Of a stretch of DNA of 64,000 nucleotides, positions 31,761-40,576 are shown in pieces. Position 1 is the first letter of the stretch. Each line of letters begins with the position of its first letter. The notes below the pieces were generated by a model. It was given only the letters and a program-made list of their open reading frames with translations, was not told the DNA's origin and made no database searches. The stretch is from assembly GCF_040024445.1 (NCBI RefSeq), contig NZ_CP157276.1, positions 3,968,001 through 4,032,000 on the forward strand. Direction: 5' to 3'. The position numbers were made by a program, and so were the translations under genes. This stretch comes from Prescottella soli (GTDB lineage Bacteria; Actinomycetota; Actinomycetes; Mycobacteriales; Mycobacteriaceae).

Positions 31761-31960
31761 GTGTCGTCCTCACTGTGGGTCGGTTCGCCGGCGATTCGGC
31801 GGAGTCGTCCCCTGTGTCGTGCGGGTGGGTGCAGCGCGTTACGGGAGGTCTGTCCGCGCGCCACGCCGATAACGGAATGATCGAAAATCCCGGTGGTCCG
31901 GGCGCTGCGCCCTAGGCTGGGTGAGGCCAGGTCGGTTTCGCTGCTGCGATAGGACGTGCC

Positions 31961-32503
31961 ATGTCGACGATGCTGAATGCAGATCTCCTCCGACTCCTTC
32001 GCTCCGATGTCGTGGCGTGGAACGCCCGACGAGACGAATTGCCCGATGCACCAGACCTTCACGGTCTGGACTTGTCGGGTGCGGACCTCGCCGGAGCCAA
32101 TCTCACCGGAGCCAATCTCGTCGGTACCGACCTCTCCGGTGCGGATCTGACGGCTGCCGAGTTCGGCGGGGCCGACATGACCGGAGCCAACCTTTCCGGG
32201 GCGGTCGCCGCGGACGCCGACTTCAGCAAGGCTTATCTGACGAACGCGAAGCTGACCGGTGCGGTGCTCACGTTGTCGTTCCTGACGTCGACGTACCTGG
32301 CCCGCGCGAACCTGGCCGGGGCGGACCTCTCGGGGGCGTACATGACGGGTGCACACCTCGAGGACGCCGACCTGACCGGGGCCCGGTTGGCGGGCGCGTA
32401 CCTCGCGCATGCGGATCTGACGGGCGCAGTGCTCGCCACGACCGACGTGAGCGGCGCGGACATGACCGACGTCACGATGCCGGACGGGGCCGTCCGGGCC
32501 TGA
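31961..32503 (+). CDS. Pentapeptide-repeat protein
   Basis: 180 aa. After a 30-residue helical start, about 25 consecutive A(D/N)LxG-type pentapeptides run from LDLSGADLAGANLTGANL to DVSGADMTDVTM, predicting a right-handed quadrilateral beta helix. Some family members mimic DNA and protect gyrase; most have unknown roles, and nothing here shows which. AGGA lies six bases before the ATG. A GC hairpin with arms 32480-32487 and 32490-32497 overlaps the 3' end and may terminate transcription. Confidence 0.9.
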   Translation: MSTMLNADLLRLLRSDVVAWNARRDELPDAPDLHGLDLSGADLAGANLTGANLVGTDLSGADLTAAEFGGADMTGANLSGAVAADADFSKAYLTNAKLTGAVLTLSFLTSTYLARANLAGADLSGAYMTGAHLEDADLTGARLAGAYLAHADLTGAVLATTDVSGADMTDVTMPDGAVRA

Positions 32504-32613
32504 CCGGGGTGATCCCCGACACGGTCTCGGGGTGGACGTCATCCCTGGGTATGACTCGGGTGTAGACCCGAGACCGATGCGCAGGTAGGGGCGTTTCGGG
32601 CAGAGTGGTCCTC

Positions 32614-33570
32614 ATGATTGAAGTGAGGGGACTGACGAAGACCTACGGGTCGACGAGAGCGGTGGACGATCTCACGTTCTCCGTGAAGCCCGGAATCGTC
32701 ACCGGCTTCCTCGGCCCGAACGGTGCCGGCAAGTCGACGACCATGCGGATGATCCTCGGCCTCGACAGGCCGACGTCGGGCACCGCACTGGTCGACGGCG
32801 TGCCGTTCCACCAGCTGAAGCAGCCGCTGCGCACGGTCGGCGCACTGCTCGACGCCAAGTGGGTGCACCCCAACCGCTCGGCCAAGGCGCACCTGCAGTG
32901 GATGGCGGCGGCGAACTCGCTGCCGATGTCCCGTGTCGACGAGGTGCTGCGCCTCGTCGGCCTGACGGAGGTCGCGGGGAAGAAGGCCGGCGGCTTCTCG
33001 CTGGGCATGTCGCAGCGGCTGGGTCTGGCCGGGGCGCTGCTGGGCGATCCCAAGGTGCTGCTCTTCGACGAGCCGGTCAACGGTCTCGACCCCGAGGGCA
33101 TCGTGTGGATCCGCAAGTTCATGCAGTCCCTGGCGGCGGAGGGCCGCACGGTCCTGGTCTCGAGCCACCTGCTGTCGGAGATGTCGCTGACCGCAGAGCA
33201 TCTCATCGTGATCGGCCGGGGCCGGTTGATCGCCGACACGAGCGTCAAGGACTTCGTCGACCGCTCGTCGGAGTCGTCGGTGCGGGTGCGCAGCCCGCAG
33301 CTCGACGCGCTGCGCAGCGTGCTCACCGCGCAGGGCTTCGCGGTCCGTGACGACGCGGGTGTCGATCACCAGTCGGCGCTGGTCGTGTCCGGCGTGAAGA
33401 CCGACGACATCGGTGCGCTGGCCGGGGCCAACGGAATCGTGTTGCACGAGTTGTCCTCTCAGCGAGGCTCGCTCGAGGAAGCGTTCATGAAGCTCACCGG
33501 TGACGACGTGCAGTACCACGCTCAGATCGCCGGGGCAGCCGGGCAGAACATGGGAGGTGCGCTCCGATGA
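32614..33570 (+). CDS. ABC transporter ATP-binding protein (DrrA-like)
   Basis: 318 aa. Walker A GPNGAGKST, signature LGMSQRLGLAGALLG (LSGGQ-like), Walker B VLLFDEPVNGLDPEG, and the H-loop SSHLLSEM. A C-terminal extension of about 100 residues is typical of exporter ATPases with one permease gene. The substrate is unknown; drug, bacteriocin and lipid exporters share this layout. CAGAGT lies seven bases before ATG 32614; an in-frame GTG at 32605 is an alternative. It overlaps the permease gene by ATGA. Confidence 0.92.
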   Translation: MIEVRGLTKTYGSTRAVDDLTFSVKPGIVTGFLGPNGAGKSTTMRMILGLDRPTSGTALVDGVPFHQLKQPLRTVGALLDAKWVHPNRSAKAHLQWMAAANSLPMSRVDEVLRLVGLTEVAGKKAGGFSLGMSQRLGLAGALLGDPKVLLFDEPVNGLDPEGIVWIRKFMQSLAAEGRTVLVSSHLLSEMSLTAEHLIVIGRGRLIADTSVKDFVDRSSESSVRVRSPQLDALRSVLTAQGFAVRDDAGVDHQSALVVSGVKTDDIGALAGANGIVLHELSSQRGSLEEAFMKLTGDDVQYHAQIAGAAGQNMGGALR

Positions 33571-34319
33571 GCGTGTTGAATGCAGAGCGCATCAAGCTGA
33601 CGTCCACCAAGTCGCCGATGTGGTGCAGTCTGATCGCGGTCGGAGCCAGTGTCGGGCTCGCGGCTGTGATGGGTCTGTCCTACAAGTCCATGGTGTCGTC
33701 CGGCGACAACGCGATGGGCGAGTTCACGGCGGCGTACACCCAGCTCGGGGCCGTCCAGTTCGGGTCGATGCTCGTGATGATCATGTCGGCACTCGCCGTG
33801 ACCACCGAGTACCGGTTCGGCGTCATCCGCACGACGTTCCAGGCGATCCCGAACCGTACCCAGGTGATCGCGGGCAAGGCCGTGCTCCTGGCGGTCGTCG
33901 CCGGTGTCCTCGGGCTGGTCATCGCGTTGGCGTCGTACTTCGTGGCGCAGGCGACGGCCGGGGTGACGTTGGACCTCGGCGCGGACAGCAACGCTCGTGA
34001 ACTGTTCGGCATCCCGATCTACTTCGCGCTCCTGGCGGTCCTCGCGGTCGGCGTCGGCACGCTGATCCGTCAGTCGGCGGGTGCGATCTCGCTGCTGCTG
34101 ATGTGGCCGCTCGTGATCGAGGGGTTTGCGACGATGATCCCGAAGGTGGGCAAGTACATCGGCGAGTTCGGCCCCTTCAACAACGTGTCGCACTTCCTCG
34201 GGTCGGGGGCGAGCTTCGACTTCCACTGGGGCCCCTGGGGTTCCCTGCTGTACTTCGCGGCGTTCGTCGCGATCGTGTTCGGAGCCGCGCTCTTCGCGGT
34301 GAACAAGCGCGACGCCTGA
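33567..34319 (+). CDS. ABC transporter permease
   Basis: 250 aa, six helices of the ABC-2 type. The N terminus ERIKLTSTKSPMWCSLIAVG is the usual cytoplasmic helix before the first membrane segment. Later motifs TTEYRFGVIRTTFQAIPNR (elbow loop) and SQHF-like NVSHFLG before the last helix fit the family. It works as a homodimer with the preceding ATPase, to which it is translationally coupled. A strong terminator follows. Confidence 0.9.
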   Translation: MSVLNAERIKLTSTKSPMWCSLIAVGASVGLAAVMGLSYKSMVSSGDNAMGEFTAAYTQLGAVQFGSMLVMIMSALAVTTEYRFGVIRTTFQAIPNRTQVIAGKAVLLAVVAGVLGLVIALASYFVAQATAGVTLDLGADSNARELFGIPIYFALLAVLAVGVGTLIRQSAGAISLLLMWPLVIEGFATMIPKVGKYIGEFGPFNNVSHFLGSGASFDFHWGPWGSLLYFAAFVAIVFGAALFAVNKRDA

Positions 34320-34336
34320 GCGCCGACGACGGCACA

Positions 34337-34373
34337 CGAAACGCCCGGCCGGGACTTCCGGCCGGGCGTTTCG
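34337..34373 (+). terminator. Intrinsic terminator after the ABC exporter operon
   Basis: Perfect 16-base stem, CGAAACGCCCGGCCGG at 34337-34352 pairing with 34358-34373, with loop GACTT. The 3' arm ends GTTTCG rather than in a long T-run, the usual actinobacterial form. Confidence 0.9.
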
Positions 34374-34423
34374 GCTGTGTTCGGTCCGCGGCCGCGGGCG
34401 TCGGCATCGGTTACGCTCGCCGC

Positions 34424-35881
34424 ATGCGCATGACGGTGGGGTTCGTCGCCGCGTTGACCGGAGCGCTGGTGCTGTCGGGGTGCAGTGATCCCGACGACGT
34501 CGGCCCGCCGGTGGACGGCCCGAGCCTGGCCGCCGCGATCGACACCGACGCGGTGATCGGCGACCTCGCCCAGCTCCAACGCATCGCGGACGACAACGGC
34601 GGCAATCGCGCGGCCGGCACTCCCGGCTACGACGCGAGCGTCGACTACGTCGTCGACCAACTCGAGCAGTCCGGATTCGACGTCGACACACCCGAATTCG
34701 CCGTCGATCTGTTCCACGCGACAACGCAGACGCTGCAGGTGTCGGGGCGTCAGGTGCCGGTGAAGGCGCTGACGTACTCGCCGCCCACCCCGGCGGGCGG
34801 GCTGACCGCGCGGCTCGTGCCGGTGCCGTCGGACGACACCCCGGGCTGCGAGGACACCGACTACGGCGGCCTGGACGTGGCGGGCGCGGTGGTGCTGGTC
34901 GATCGCGGCGCCTGCCCGTTCGCGCAGAAGCAGCGGGTGGCGGCCGAGCGTGGCGCCGCGGCGATCCTCGTCGCCGACAACGTGGACGGGGACCTGACCG
35001 GTGGCACGTTGGGTAGCAAGGACGACGCCAGGATCCCCACCGGTGCCGTCGGCAAGGCGGACGGAGCGACGCTGCGGCAGGGTGGTGACGCGACACTCAC
35101 GCTCGACACGACCGTCGAATCGGTCAAGTCCCGCAACGTGATTGCGCAGACGCGGACCGGCGCGTCGGACAACGTCGTCATGGTCGGCGCGCATCTGGAC
35201 TCGGTGCCCGAGGGTCCGGGTGTCAACGACGACGGCTCGGGGGTGGCGACGCTGCTCGAGGCGGCCCGGCAACTCGGTGCGACACCGAACGTCACCAACG
35301 CGGTGCGGTTCGCGTTCTGGGGCGCTGAGGAGGTGGGGCTGGACGGTTCGACGGCATACGTGGACGGCCTCGACGACGCGGCCCGCGCCGACATCGCGAT
35401 GTATCTGAACTTCGACATGGTCGGCTCGCACAACGCCGGCTACTTCGTGTACGACGGGGACGATTCGGACCGGGTGGGGGAGGGTCCGGGCCCCGAGGGC
35501 TCGGCGGGCATCGAGCGCACGTTCGACGCGATCCTGCTGCAGTTGGGCGTCTCGCCGGACGGCACCGACTTCGACGGGCGCTCGGACTACGGGCCGTTCA
35601 TCGCGGCGGGCATTCCGGCGGGTGGACTGTTCACCGGCGCCGAGGAGGTCAAAACCCCAGTTCAGGCCGGCAAGTGGGGTGGGGAAGCGGGCGCCGGGTT
35701 CGATCCGAACTACCACAGCGCGCAGGACACGCTGGCGAACGTGGACCGCACCGCACTGGGCGTGAACGCCGAGGCCGTGGGGTATGGAATCGGGCATTAC
35801 GCGCAGTCGATCGACGGTCCCAACGGGGTGCCGGCGGCGGGTGACGCGCGCTCCGGGGCCCGCGCCGGAACCGGGAAGTAG
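34424..35881 (+). CDS. lpqL: M28-family lipoprotein aminopeptidase, LpqL-like
   Basis: 485 aa. Signal peptide with lipobox LSGC (MRMTVGFVAALTGALVLSGC). A PA (protease-associated) insert covers about residues 120-225 (VVLVDRGACPFAQKQRVAAERGA). The M28 zinc peptidase domain shows GAHLDSVPEGPGVNDDGSG, FWGAEEVGLDGS, NFDMVG and a late histidine in NYHSAQDT. These supply the two-zinc site (H, D, E-E, D, H). It should trim peptides outside the cell. TACGCT six bases before the ATG suggests leaderless transcription. Its M. tuberculosis counterpart (Rv0418) directly follows thiG; here four genes intervene. Confidence 0.92.
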   Translation: MRMTVGFVAALTGALVLSGCSDPDDVGPPVDGPSLAAAIDTDAVIGDLAQLQRIADDNGGNRAAGTPGYDASVDYVVDQLEQSGFDVDTPEFAVDLFHATTQTLQVSGRQVPVKALTYSPPTPAGGLTARLVPVPSDDTPGCEDTDYGGLDVAGAVVLVDRGACPFAQKQRVAAERGAAAILVADNVDGDLTGGTLGSKDDARIPTGAVGKADGATLRQGGDATLTLDTTVESVKSRNVIAQTRTGASDNVVMVGAHLDSVPEGPGVNDDGSGVATLLEAARQLGATPNVTNAVRFAFWGAEEVGLDGSTAYVDGLDDAARADIAMYLNFDMVGSHNAGYFVYDGDDSDRVGEGPGPEGSAGIERTFDAILLQLGVSPDGTDFDGRSDYGPFIAAGIPAGGLFTGAEEVKTPVQAGKWGGEAGAGFDPNYHSAQDTLANVDRTALGVNAEAVGYGIGHYAQSIDGPNGVPAAGDARSGARAGTGK

Positions 35882-35933
35882 GCGGTACCCGGCACTTCTG
35901 CGAGATGCCGCACCCGCGATTACTCTTGCCGGG

Positions 35934-36803
35934 GTGAGTGACGACCCGCAGGGCGACGGCGCCACCCCGGAACTGCCTCAGGCGGATTCCGGCGCCGAGA
36001 GTGCGCCTGCCAAGGTCACCGGATCGGTCGCCAAGTGGATGCGTGACGCGGACCGCCAGCCACAGCTCGTCGACGCCGTCCGGCGCATCCGACGGGCGTT
36101 GCCGGGGGATCCCGCCTTCGGTGATCCGCTGTCGACGACCGGCCCGGGCGGGGCGCGCGCGGCCGCGCGGATGATCGATACCGGGTCGGGCGCTTCCCGT
36201 GAAGTGAGCATGGCGGCGCTGCAGGTGCTGCAGGCGGTGCTCGAGAAGACGTGGGGGAGCCCCGCGAACGGCGAGGTCACGATCGTGTTCACCGATCTGG
36301 TGGGCTTCTCGAGCTGGTCGCTGCAGGTGGGCGACGGCCCGACCCTGGGGCTGCTTCGGGAGGTCGCCGCGACCATCGAGCCGCCGATGATCGAGCGCGG
36401 CGGCCACGTGGTCAAGCGACTCGGCGACGGGCTGATGGTGGTGTTCGACCACCCGGACAAGGCGGTGGAGGCGGTGTTCGCGGCCCGAGCGGCGCTGGCG
36501 ACCGTCGACCACGACGGCTACCGTCCGCGCATGCGCGTCGGCCTGCACACCGGGGCGCCGCAACCCATCGGCGCGGACTGGTTCGGGGTGGACGTCAACG
36601 TCGCCGCCCGCATGATGGAGCTCGGCGGCAACGGTCACGTCGTGATGTCCGGCAACACGCACGACGCGATCGGCGAGGAGCGGCTCGCGGAGCTGGGTCT
36701 GGTGGCGAAACGATACCGGCGGGGGCTGCTGGCGGCGCCGCAGCGCGGGGTGCCGGAGAACCTGCGGATCTACCTGCTGCGGCCGGCGCCCGCCCCGGGG
36801 TGA
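35934..36803 (+). CDS. Class III adenylate/guanylate cyclase
   Basis: 289 aa. The catalytic domain is at about residues 100-285. First metal aspartate in VTIVFTDLVGFSSWS, substrate-selecting lysine and second aspartate in GHVVKRLGDGLMVVF, and the transition-state Asn/Arg pair in WFGVDVNVAARMME. All catalytic positions appear intact, and the lysine favours ATP. The N-terminal 95 residues are soluble, with no named sensor domain. TACTCT at 35921-35926 with seven bases to the GTG marks a leaderless start. It probably makes cAMP in the cytosol; the stimulus is unknown. Confidence 0.9.
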   Translation: MSDDPQGDGATPELPQADSGAESAPAKVTGSVAKWMRDADRQPQLVDAVRRIRRALPGDPAFGDPLSTTGPGGARAAARMIDTGSGASREVSMAALQVLQAVLEKTWGSPANGEVTIVFTDLVGFSSWSLQVGDGPTLGLLREVAATIEPPMIERGGHVVKRLGDGLMVVFDHPDKAVEAVFAARAALATVDHDGYRPRMRVGLHTGAPQPIGADWFGVDVNVAARMMELGGNGHVVMSGNTHDAIGEERLAELGLVAKRYRRGLLAAPQRGVPENLRIYLLRPAPAPG

Positions 36804-36874
36804 CGTCCTGGCGGACAATCGGACCACTTCGGGAACGGTTGCCGGGGCAGACGCGCGGCGCGCACACTGAGGAC

Positions 36875-37060
36875 GTGGCCGAGTCCGAGCATCCACAACG
36901 AACACCCTTCTACGGGGTGTTGATGATCATCGCGGCGCTGGCGGCGGCGATCGCGGTGACTTACTACGGGCCCACGTGGTTTCGCGTCGCCGTCTACATC
37001 GTCGCGGTCCCGGTGGTGGCCGTCGGCTTCGTCATGACGCTGCGCGACTACTCGCGCTGA
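36875..37060 (+). CDS. Small two-helix membrane protein
   Basis: 61 aa. Two hydrophobic helices (YGVLMIIAALAAAIAVTYYG and FRVAVYIVAVPVVAVGFVMTL) separated by a short turn, with a basic end. The GTG start is supported by CTGAGGA upstream. No family is recognised. It is co-directional with the cyclase gene, 71 bases away, and converges on thiD. Confidence 0.6.
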   Translation: MAESEHPQRTPFYGVLMIIAALAAAIAVTYYGPTWFRVAVYIVAVPVVAVGFVMTLRDYSR

Positions 37061-37069
37061 CCCCGTCGA

Positions 37070-37930
37070 TCAGGCGTTCTGTGACCGCTCGGGATCCAGC
37101 CGCCACAGCGGCGACACCGGGCCGTGTCCGGCACCGAGGTCGTACGACGCCGCGAGGCACCGGGTGACCCATTCCTTGCCGAACGCGACCGCGTCGGGCA
37201 TCGCGTAGCCGTTGGCGAGCGCGCACGCGACCGCCGCGGCCAGCGTGTCGCCGCCGCCGTGGTCGTTGCCGGTGTCGATGCGCGGGCTCGTGAACTCGTG
37301 GAAGGTGTCGCCGTCGAACAGCAGGTCGGTGCTGGACGTGGACGACCGCAGGTGCCCGCCCTTGACGAGCGACCACTGCGCGCCCAGCGCGTGCAGGGCC
37401 TCGGCGGCGCGGCGGGCGCTGGCGTCGTCGACCACCTCGATGCCGGTGATGAGCCGCACCTCGTCGAGGTTCGGGGTCACCAGCGACGCGATGGGGATGA
37501 GTGTGTTGCGGACGGCGTCGAGCGCCTCGGCGTGCAGCAGCGGATCGCCGTGCATCGACGCGCACACCGGATCCACCACCAGCGGCACCGCCTGGTCGCG
37601 GCCGATCCCGACCTCGGTGCACACCTGCGCGACGGCCTCGATGATCGCGGTCGACGCCAGCATGCCGGTCTTGGCGGCGGAGACGCCGATGTCCTCCACC
37701 ACGCAGCGCACCTGCGCGGCCACCGTCTCCGGGGGGATCTCGTGGAATCCGCTGACGCCCACCGAGTTCTGCACCGTCACCGCGGCGACCGCGACACACG
37801 CGTGCACGCCGCACATGGCCATGGTGCGCGAATCGGCCTGGATGCCCGCGCCGCCGCCGGAATCGGTGCCGGCGATGGTGAGGGCGCGGATCGGGGTCTG
37901 GCCGGTCGGCGTCAGGGGCAGGTAGTCCAC
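37070..37930 (-). CDS. thiD: Hydroxymethylpyrimidine/phosphomethylpyrimidine kinase
   Basis: 286 aa ribokinase-fold enzyme that phosphorylates HMP and HMP-phosphate for thiamin synthesis. Motifs: ALTIAGTDSGGGAGIQAD, VTVQNSVGV, KTGMLAS, VVDPVCASMHGD, LVTPNLDE, and the anion-hole/catalytic stretch TGNDHGGGDTLAAAVA. The last has HGGGD where many members read HGTGC, but the aspartate is kept. TAGGCT followed by seven bases and GTG gives a leaderless start at 37930. It is unlinked to thiOSG and has no riboswitch. Confidence 0.93.
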   Translation of the reverse strand: MDYLPLTPTGQTPIRALTIAGTDSGGGAGIQADSRTMAMCGVHACVAVAAVTVQNSVGVSGFHEIPPETVAAQVRCVVEDIGVSAAKTGMLASTAIIEAVAQVCTEVGIGRDQAVPLVVDPVCASMHGDPLLHAEALDAVRNTLIPIASLVTPNLDEVRLITGIEVVDDASARRAAEALHALGAQWSLVKGGHLRSSTSSTDLLFDGDTFHEFTSPRIDTGNDHGGGDTLAAAVACALANGYAMPDAVAFGKEWVTRCLAASYDLGAGHGPVSPLWRLDPERSQNA

Positions 37931-37997
37931 GGCCTCGAGCCTACCCAGCCGTGAAAACTCGATTGTCGCCACGCTCGGGTCGTGGTGTGCTCGCCGC

Positions 37998-38516
37998 ATG
38001 AGCGACACCGCCGCACCCGAATACCTTCTGCGCCCGGAACGAACCGACGACACCGAGGCGGTGCGGTCCGTCGTGCTCGCGGCCTTCCCGGGACCGGACG
38101 AGGCGGACCTGGTGGACAACCTGCGGTCCGATCCGGCGTGGATCGACGGACTGTCGTGGGTGGCGGTCCTGAGCGACGGCACCGTGGCCGCGCACGCGTT
38201 GTGCACTCGCTGTCATGTCGACGGCGTCGCGTCCCTCGCCTTGGCGCCCGTGTCCGTGCTGCCCGAGTACCAGAACCGGGGACTGGGTGCGGCCGTGACG
38301 CGGGCGGTGCTGGATGCGGCCCGCGCGCAGGGGGAGCCGAGCGTGATCGTGCTCGGCCACCCGGACTACTACCCGCGGTTCGGCTTCACTCGCGCGTCCG
38401 ATCACGGCATCCGGGTCTCGTTCGAGGTGCCCGACGACTCGCTGATGGTGACGGCCCTGGGCGACGCCGATCTGCCGACGGGCACGGTGCGGTACGCGGA
38501 GCCGTTCGGGGTCTGA
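37998..38516 (+). CDS. GNAT-family N-acetyltransferase, YhbS-like
   Basis: 172 aa single GNAT domain. Substrate side LRPERTDDTEAVRSVVLAAF, strand LALAPVSVLPEYQNRGLGAAVTRAVL with the acetyl-CoA pyrophosphate loop QNRGLG, and VIVLGHPDYYPRFGFTRAS, the YhbS-type pattern. Target not known. It is divergent from thiD, 67 bases apart. A weak TGTGCT lies six bases before the ATG. Confidence 0.88.
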   Translation: MSDTAAPEYLLRPERTDDTEAVRSVVLAAFPGPDEADLVDNLRSDPAWIDGLSWVAVLSDGTVAAHALCTRCHVDGVASLALAPVSVLPEYQNRGLGAAVTRAVLDAARAQGEPSVIVLGHPDYYPRFGFTRASDHGIRVSFEVPDDSLMVTALGDADLPTGTVRYAEPFGV

Positions 38517-38954
38517 TCGCGATACGAGGTCAGCGGGTTGGAATCCACTCGGCCACAGCCGCATCGACGAGGTCGGATGACGGTTGGTCGGAACGGCGAC
38601 CGGGCGGCCGATTCCCGGGAACTTCTCCTCGATCCGTGCCGGTACGAAAAGTGTTCTGCGGTAGGAGAAGTCGGGAAGTTGTGTCGAATTCATCTGTAGC
38701 AAGAAGAGTTTGGGGCAGGCGGGGGTGGTCTCGCGATGTCCCGGGGCCGTCGACGCCCGTGATTGCGGTCGTGTGCGGTTCGCCGCGTGGGGTGGCGGCG
38801 GCCGCGCCGTTGTGAACCGGTTGGTCGTCCCGTTTCGTCCGGCGGAAATCGAATGCAGAGCATTCGGTCAAATGCCTGACAGGTGACACTGGACGCCTGT
38901 ACTAATAGTGGCGTGGATCACATCGATGTAATGACAGCGTCCCGAGGAGGTGTC
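38517..38954. other. Intergenic region without a supported gene
   Basis: 438 bases. Open frames exist on both strands but lack a ribosome site, a recognisable product or codon bias. Near the right end TACTAAT at 38900-38906 looks like a -10, and a ten-base palindrome ACATCGATGT follows at about 38920. Both sit just before the acetyltransferase-like gene and may be its promoter and operator. Nothing else is seen. Confidence 0.5.
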
Positions 38955-39314
38955 GTGTTCGCCGATTCGCCCAGTGCCGACGTCACCGACAACACCGACC
39001 AGAACCGTTTCGAACTGCGGCTCAACGGGGACCTGGTGGGGATCGTCGGCTACTACGACACCTCGCCGGCCAGGAACCGTGGCGCGCGGAAGTTCACTCC
39101 GGTCGTCTCGTTCATGCACACCGTCGTCGTCGAAGACTTCGGGCATCGCGGTCTCGCCGCGGTGATGGTGCGTCGTGCGCTCGATCAGGCGCGCGAGTAC
39201 GGCTGGAAGGTCCGTCCCGTGTGCACCTACGTCCAGCGGTTCGTCGAGGCACACCCGGAGTATCTCGACCTCATGGCGCCGATCGCGTCGACCGACGCGA
39301 TGTCGCTCAACTGA
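38955..39314 (+). CDS. Small GNAT-like acetyltransferase (YjdJ type), copy 1
   Basis: 119 aa. NRFELRLNGDLVGIVGYYD, then MHTVVVEDFGHRGLAAVMVRRALDQ (acetyl-CoA binding turn) and RPVCTYVQRFVEAHPEYLDL, the hallmark of the short Gcn5-related family. GTG 38955 is chosen because GAGGAGG lies directly upstream. An in-frame GTG at 38913, six bases after ACTAAT, could be a leaderless start adding 14 residues. It is a paralogue of the next gene, 90 bases downstream. Confidence 0.8.
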   Translation: MFADSPSADVTDNTDQNRFELRLNGDLVGIVGYYDTSPARNRGARKFTPVVSFMHTVVVEDFGHRGLAAVMVRRALDQAREYGWKVRPVCTYVQRFVEAHPEYLDLMAPIASTDAMSLN

Positions 39315-39404
39315 TCGACACGCGGCCACGTCGTGGTCAAGGATCGGCATCGAACCGCAGCACCGGCCACGAATCCGGCCCTGGCCGGCGCTTCGCCCTG
39401 TTTC

Positions 39405-39749
39405 ATGGGAAACGTGAACTCCGTATCCCCGGGGACCACGGGCTCGGTCGACGCTCCGGTCCGCGTCGTCGACAGCCCGCCCCACGAGCGCTACGAGCTG
39501 TGGGTTCGCGGCGAGCTGGTCGGCATCCTCGGATATCGGCGAGACACCACCGGCGCGTCGGGCGACGTGCTGACGCTGCTGCACACCGTCGTCCGGGAAG
39601 ACCGCGGCGGCCGTGGGTGGGCGGCCGTGCTGGTGCGCGAGGTCCTGGACCGCGCCCACCGCGAGGGCACCCGGATCCGCCCGGTGTGCACCTACGTGAA
39701 GCGCTACCTCGGCACCCACACCGAGTACCTGGACCTCCTCGACGACTAG
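39405..39749 (+). CDS. Small GNAT-like acetyltransferase (YjdJ type), copy 2
   Basis: 114 aa. It shares the whole core with the preceding gene: ERYELWVRGELVGILGY, LHTVVREDRGGRGWAAVLVREVLD and RPVCTYVKRYLGTHTEYLDL. The loop between the first two blocks is shorter. ATG 39405 is chosen by alignment with copy 1; GTG 39414 is also possible. It converges on xthA, 12 bases apart. The pair looks like an old local duplication. Confidence 0.78.
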   Translation: MGNVNSVSPGTTGSVDAPVRVVDSPPHERYELWVRGELVGILGYRRDTTGASGDVLTLLHTVVREDRGGRGWAAVLVREVLDRAHREGTRIRPVCTYVKRYLGTHTEYLDLLDD

Positions 39750-39761
39750 CTCCGCGCGCGC

Positions 39762-40562
39762 TCAGTCCAGGTCGACGACCACCGGGGCGTGATCGCTCGC
39801 GCCCTTGCCCTTGCGCTCGTCCCGATCGATGTGCGCGCCGGAGACGCGCGCCGCGAACGCCGGCGAGCCCAGCACGTAGTCGATGCGCATGCCCTGCTTC
39901 TTGGGGAAGCGCAGCTGCGTGTAGTCCCAGTAGGTGTAGACGCCCGGGCCCGGCGCGTGCGGGCGCACCACGTCCGCGAACCCGGCCTCGGCGAACGCGT
40001 CGAACGCGTCCCGCTCCGGCTGCGACGTGTGCGTCTTGCCCTCGAAGAACGACGGGTCCCACACGTCCTCGTCGGTGGGCGCGACGTTCCAGTCGCCCAC
40101 CAGCGCGATCTGCGCGTCCGGGTTCCCGGCCAGCCAGCCCTCCGCGTCCGCGCGCAGCTTCGCCAGCCACTCGAGCTTGTAGACGTAGTGCGGGTCCGTC
40201 AGCTCCCGGCCGTTAGGCACGTACAGGCTCCACACCCGCACTCCACCGACCGTCGCGCCGATCGCGCGGGCCTCCTGCGCGGCCTCGGCCTCGGGATCCT
40301 TGTTGAACCCCGGCTGGTCCGCGAACCCGACCTGGACGTCGTCGAGCCCGATGCGCGACGCGATCGCGACGCCGTTCCACTGGCTCAGGCCGACGTGCGC
40401 CACCTCGTAGCCGGCCTCGGTGAACCGCTCGTACGGGAACTGCTCGTCCTTGCACTTGGTTTCCTGCATCGCCAACACATCGGTGTCGGTGCGGGCCAGC
40501 CAGTCCAGGATCCGGTCGGTTCGGGCACGGACCGAGTTCACATTCCACGTCGCGAGTCGCAC
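39762..40562 (-). CDS. xthA: Exodeoxyribonuclease III (AP endonuclease)
   Basis: 266 aa. It cleaves DNA at abasic sites and trims 3' ends in base-excision repair. EEP-fold motifs: ATWNVNSVRAR, QETKCKD (metal glutamate), GDWNVAPTDEDVWDP, RIDYVLGS and the final SDHAPVVVDL (catalytic Asp-His). TACCCT followed by seven bases and GTG 40562 gives a leaderless start. It is 14 bases downstream of the Rv0428c-like fragment, in the same gene order as Rv0427c-Rv0429c. Confidence 0.95.
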   Translation of the reverse strand: MRLATWNVNSVRARTDRILDWLARTDTDVLAMQETKCKDEQFPYERFTEAGYEVAHVGLSQWNGVAIASRIGLDDVQVGFADQPGFNKDPEAEAAQEARAIGATVGGVRVWSLYVPNGRELTDPHYVYKLEWLAKLRADAEGWLAGNPDAQIALVGDWNVAPTDEDVWDPSFFEGKTHTSQPERDAFDAFAEAGFADVVRPHAPGPGVYTYWDYTQLRFPKKQGMRIDYVLGSPAFAARVSGAHIDRDERKGKGASDHAPVVVDLD

Positions 40563-40576
40563 ACCCGTGAGGGTAG

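Noticed and set aside
38530-38889. 119-residue minus-strand open frame in the 438-base gap
   Set aside because: No ribosome site, no recognisable domain, and composition like non-coding sequence.
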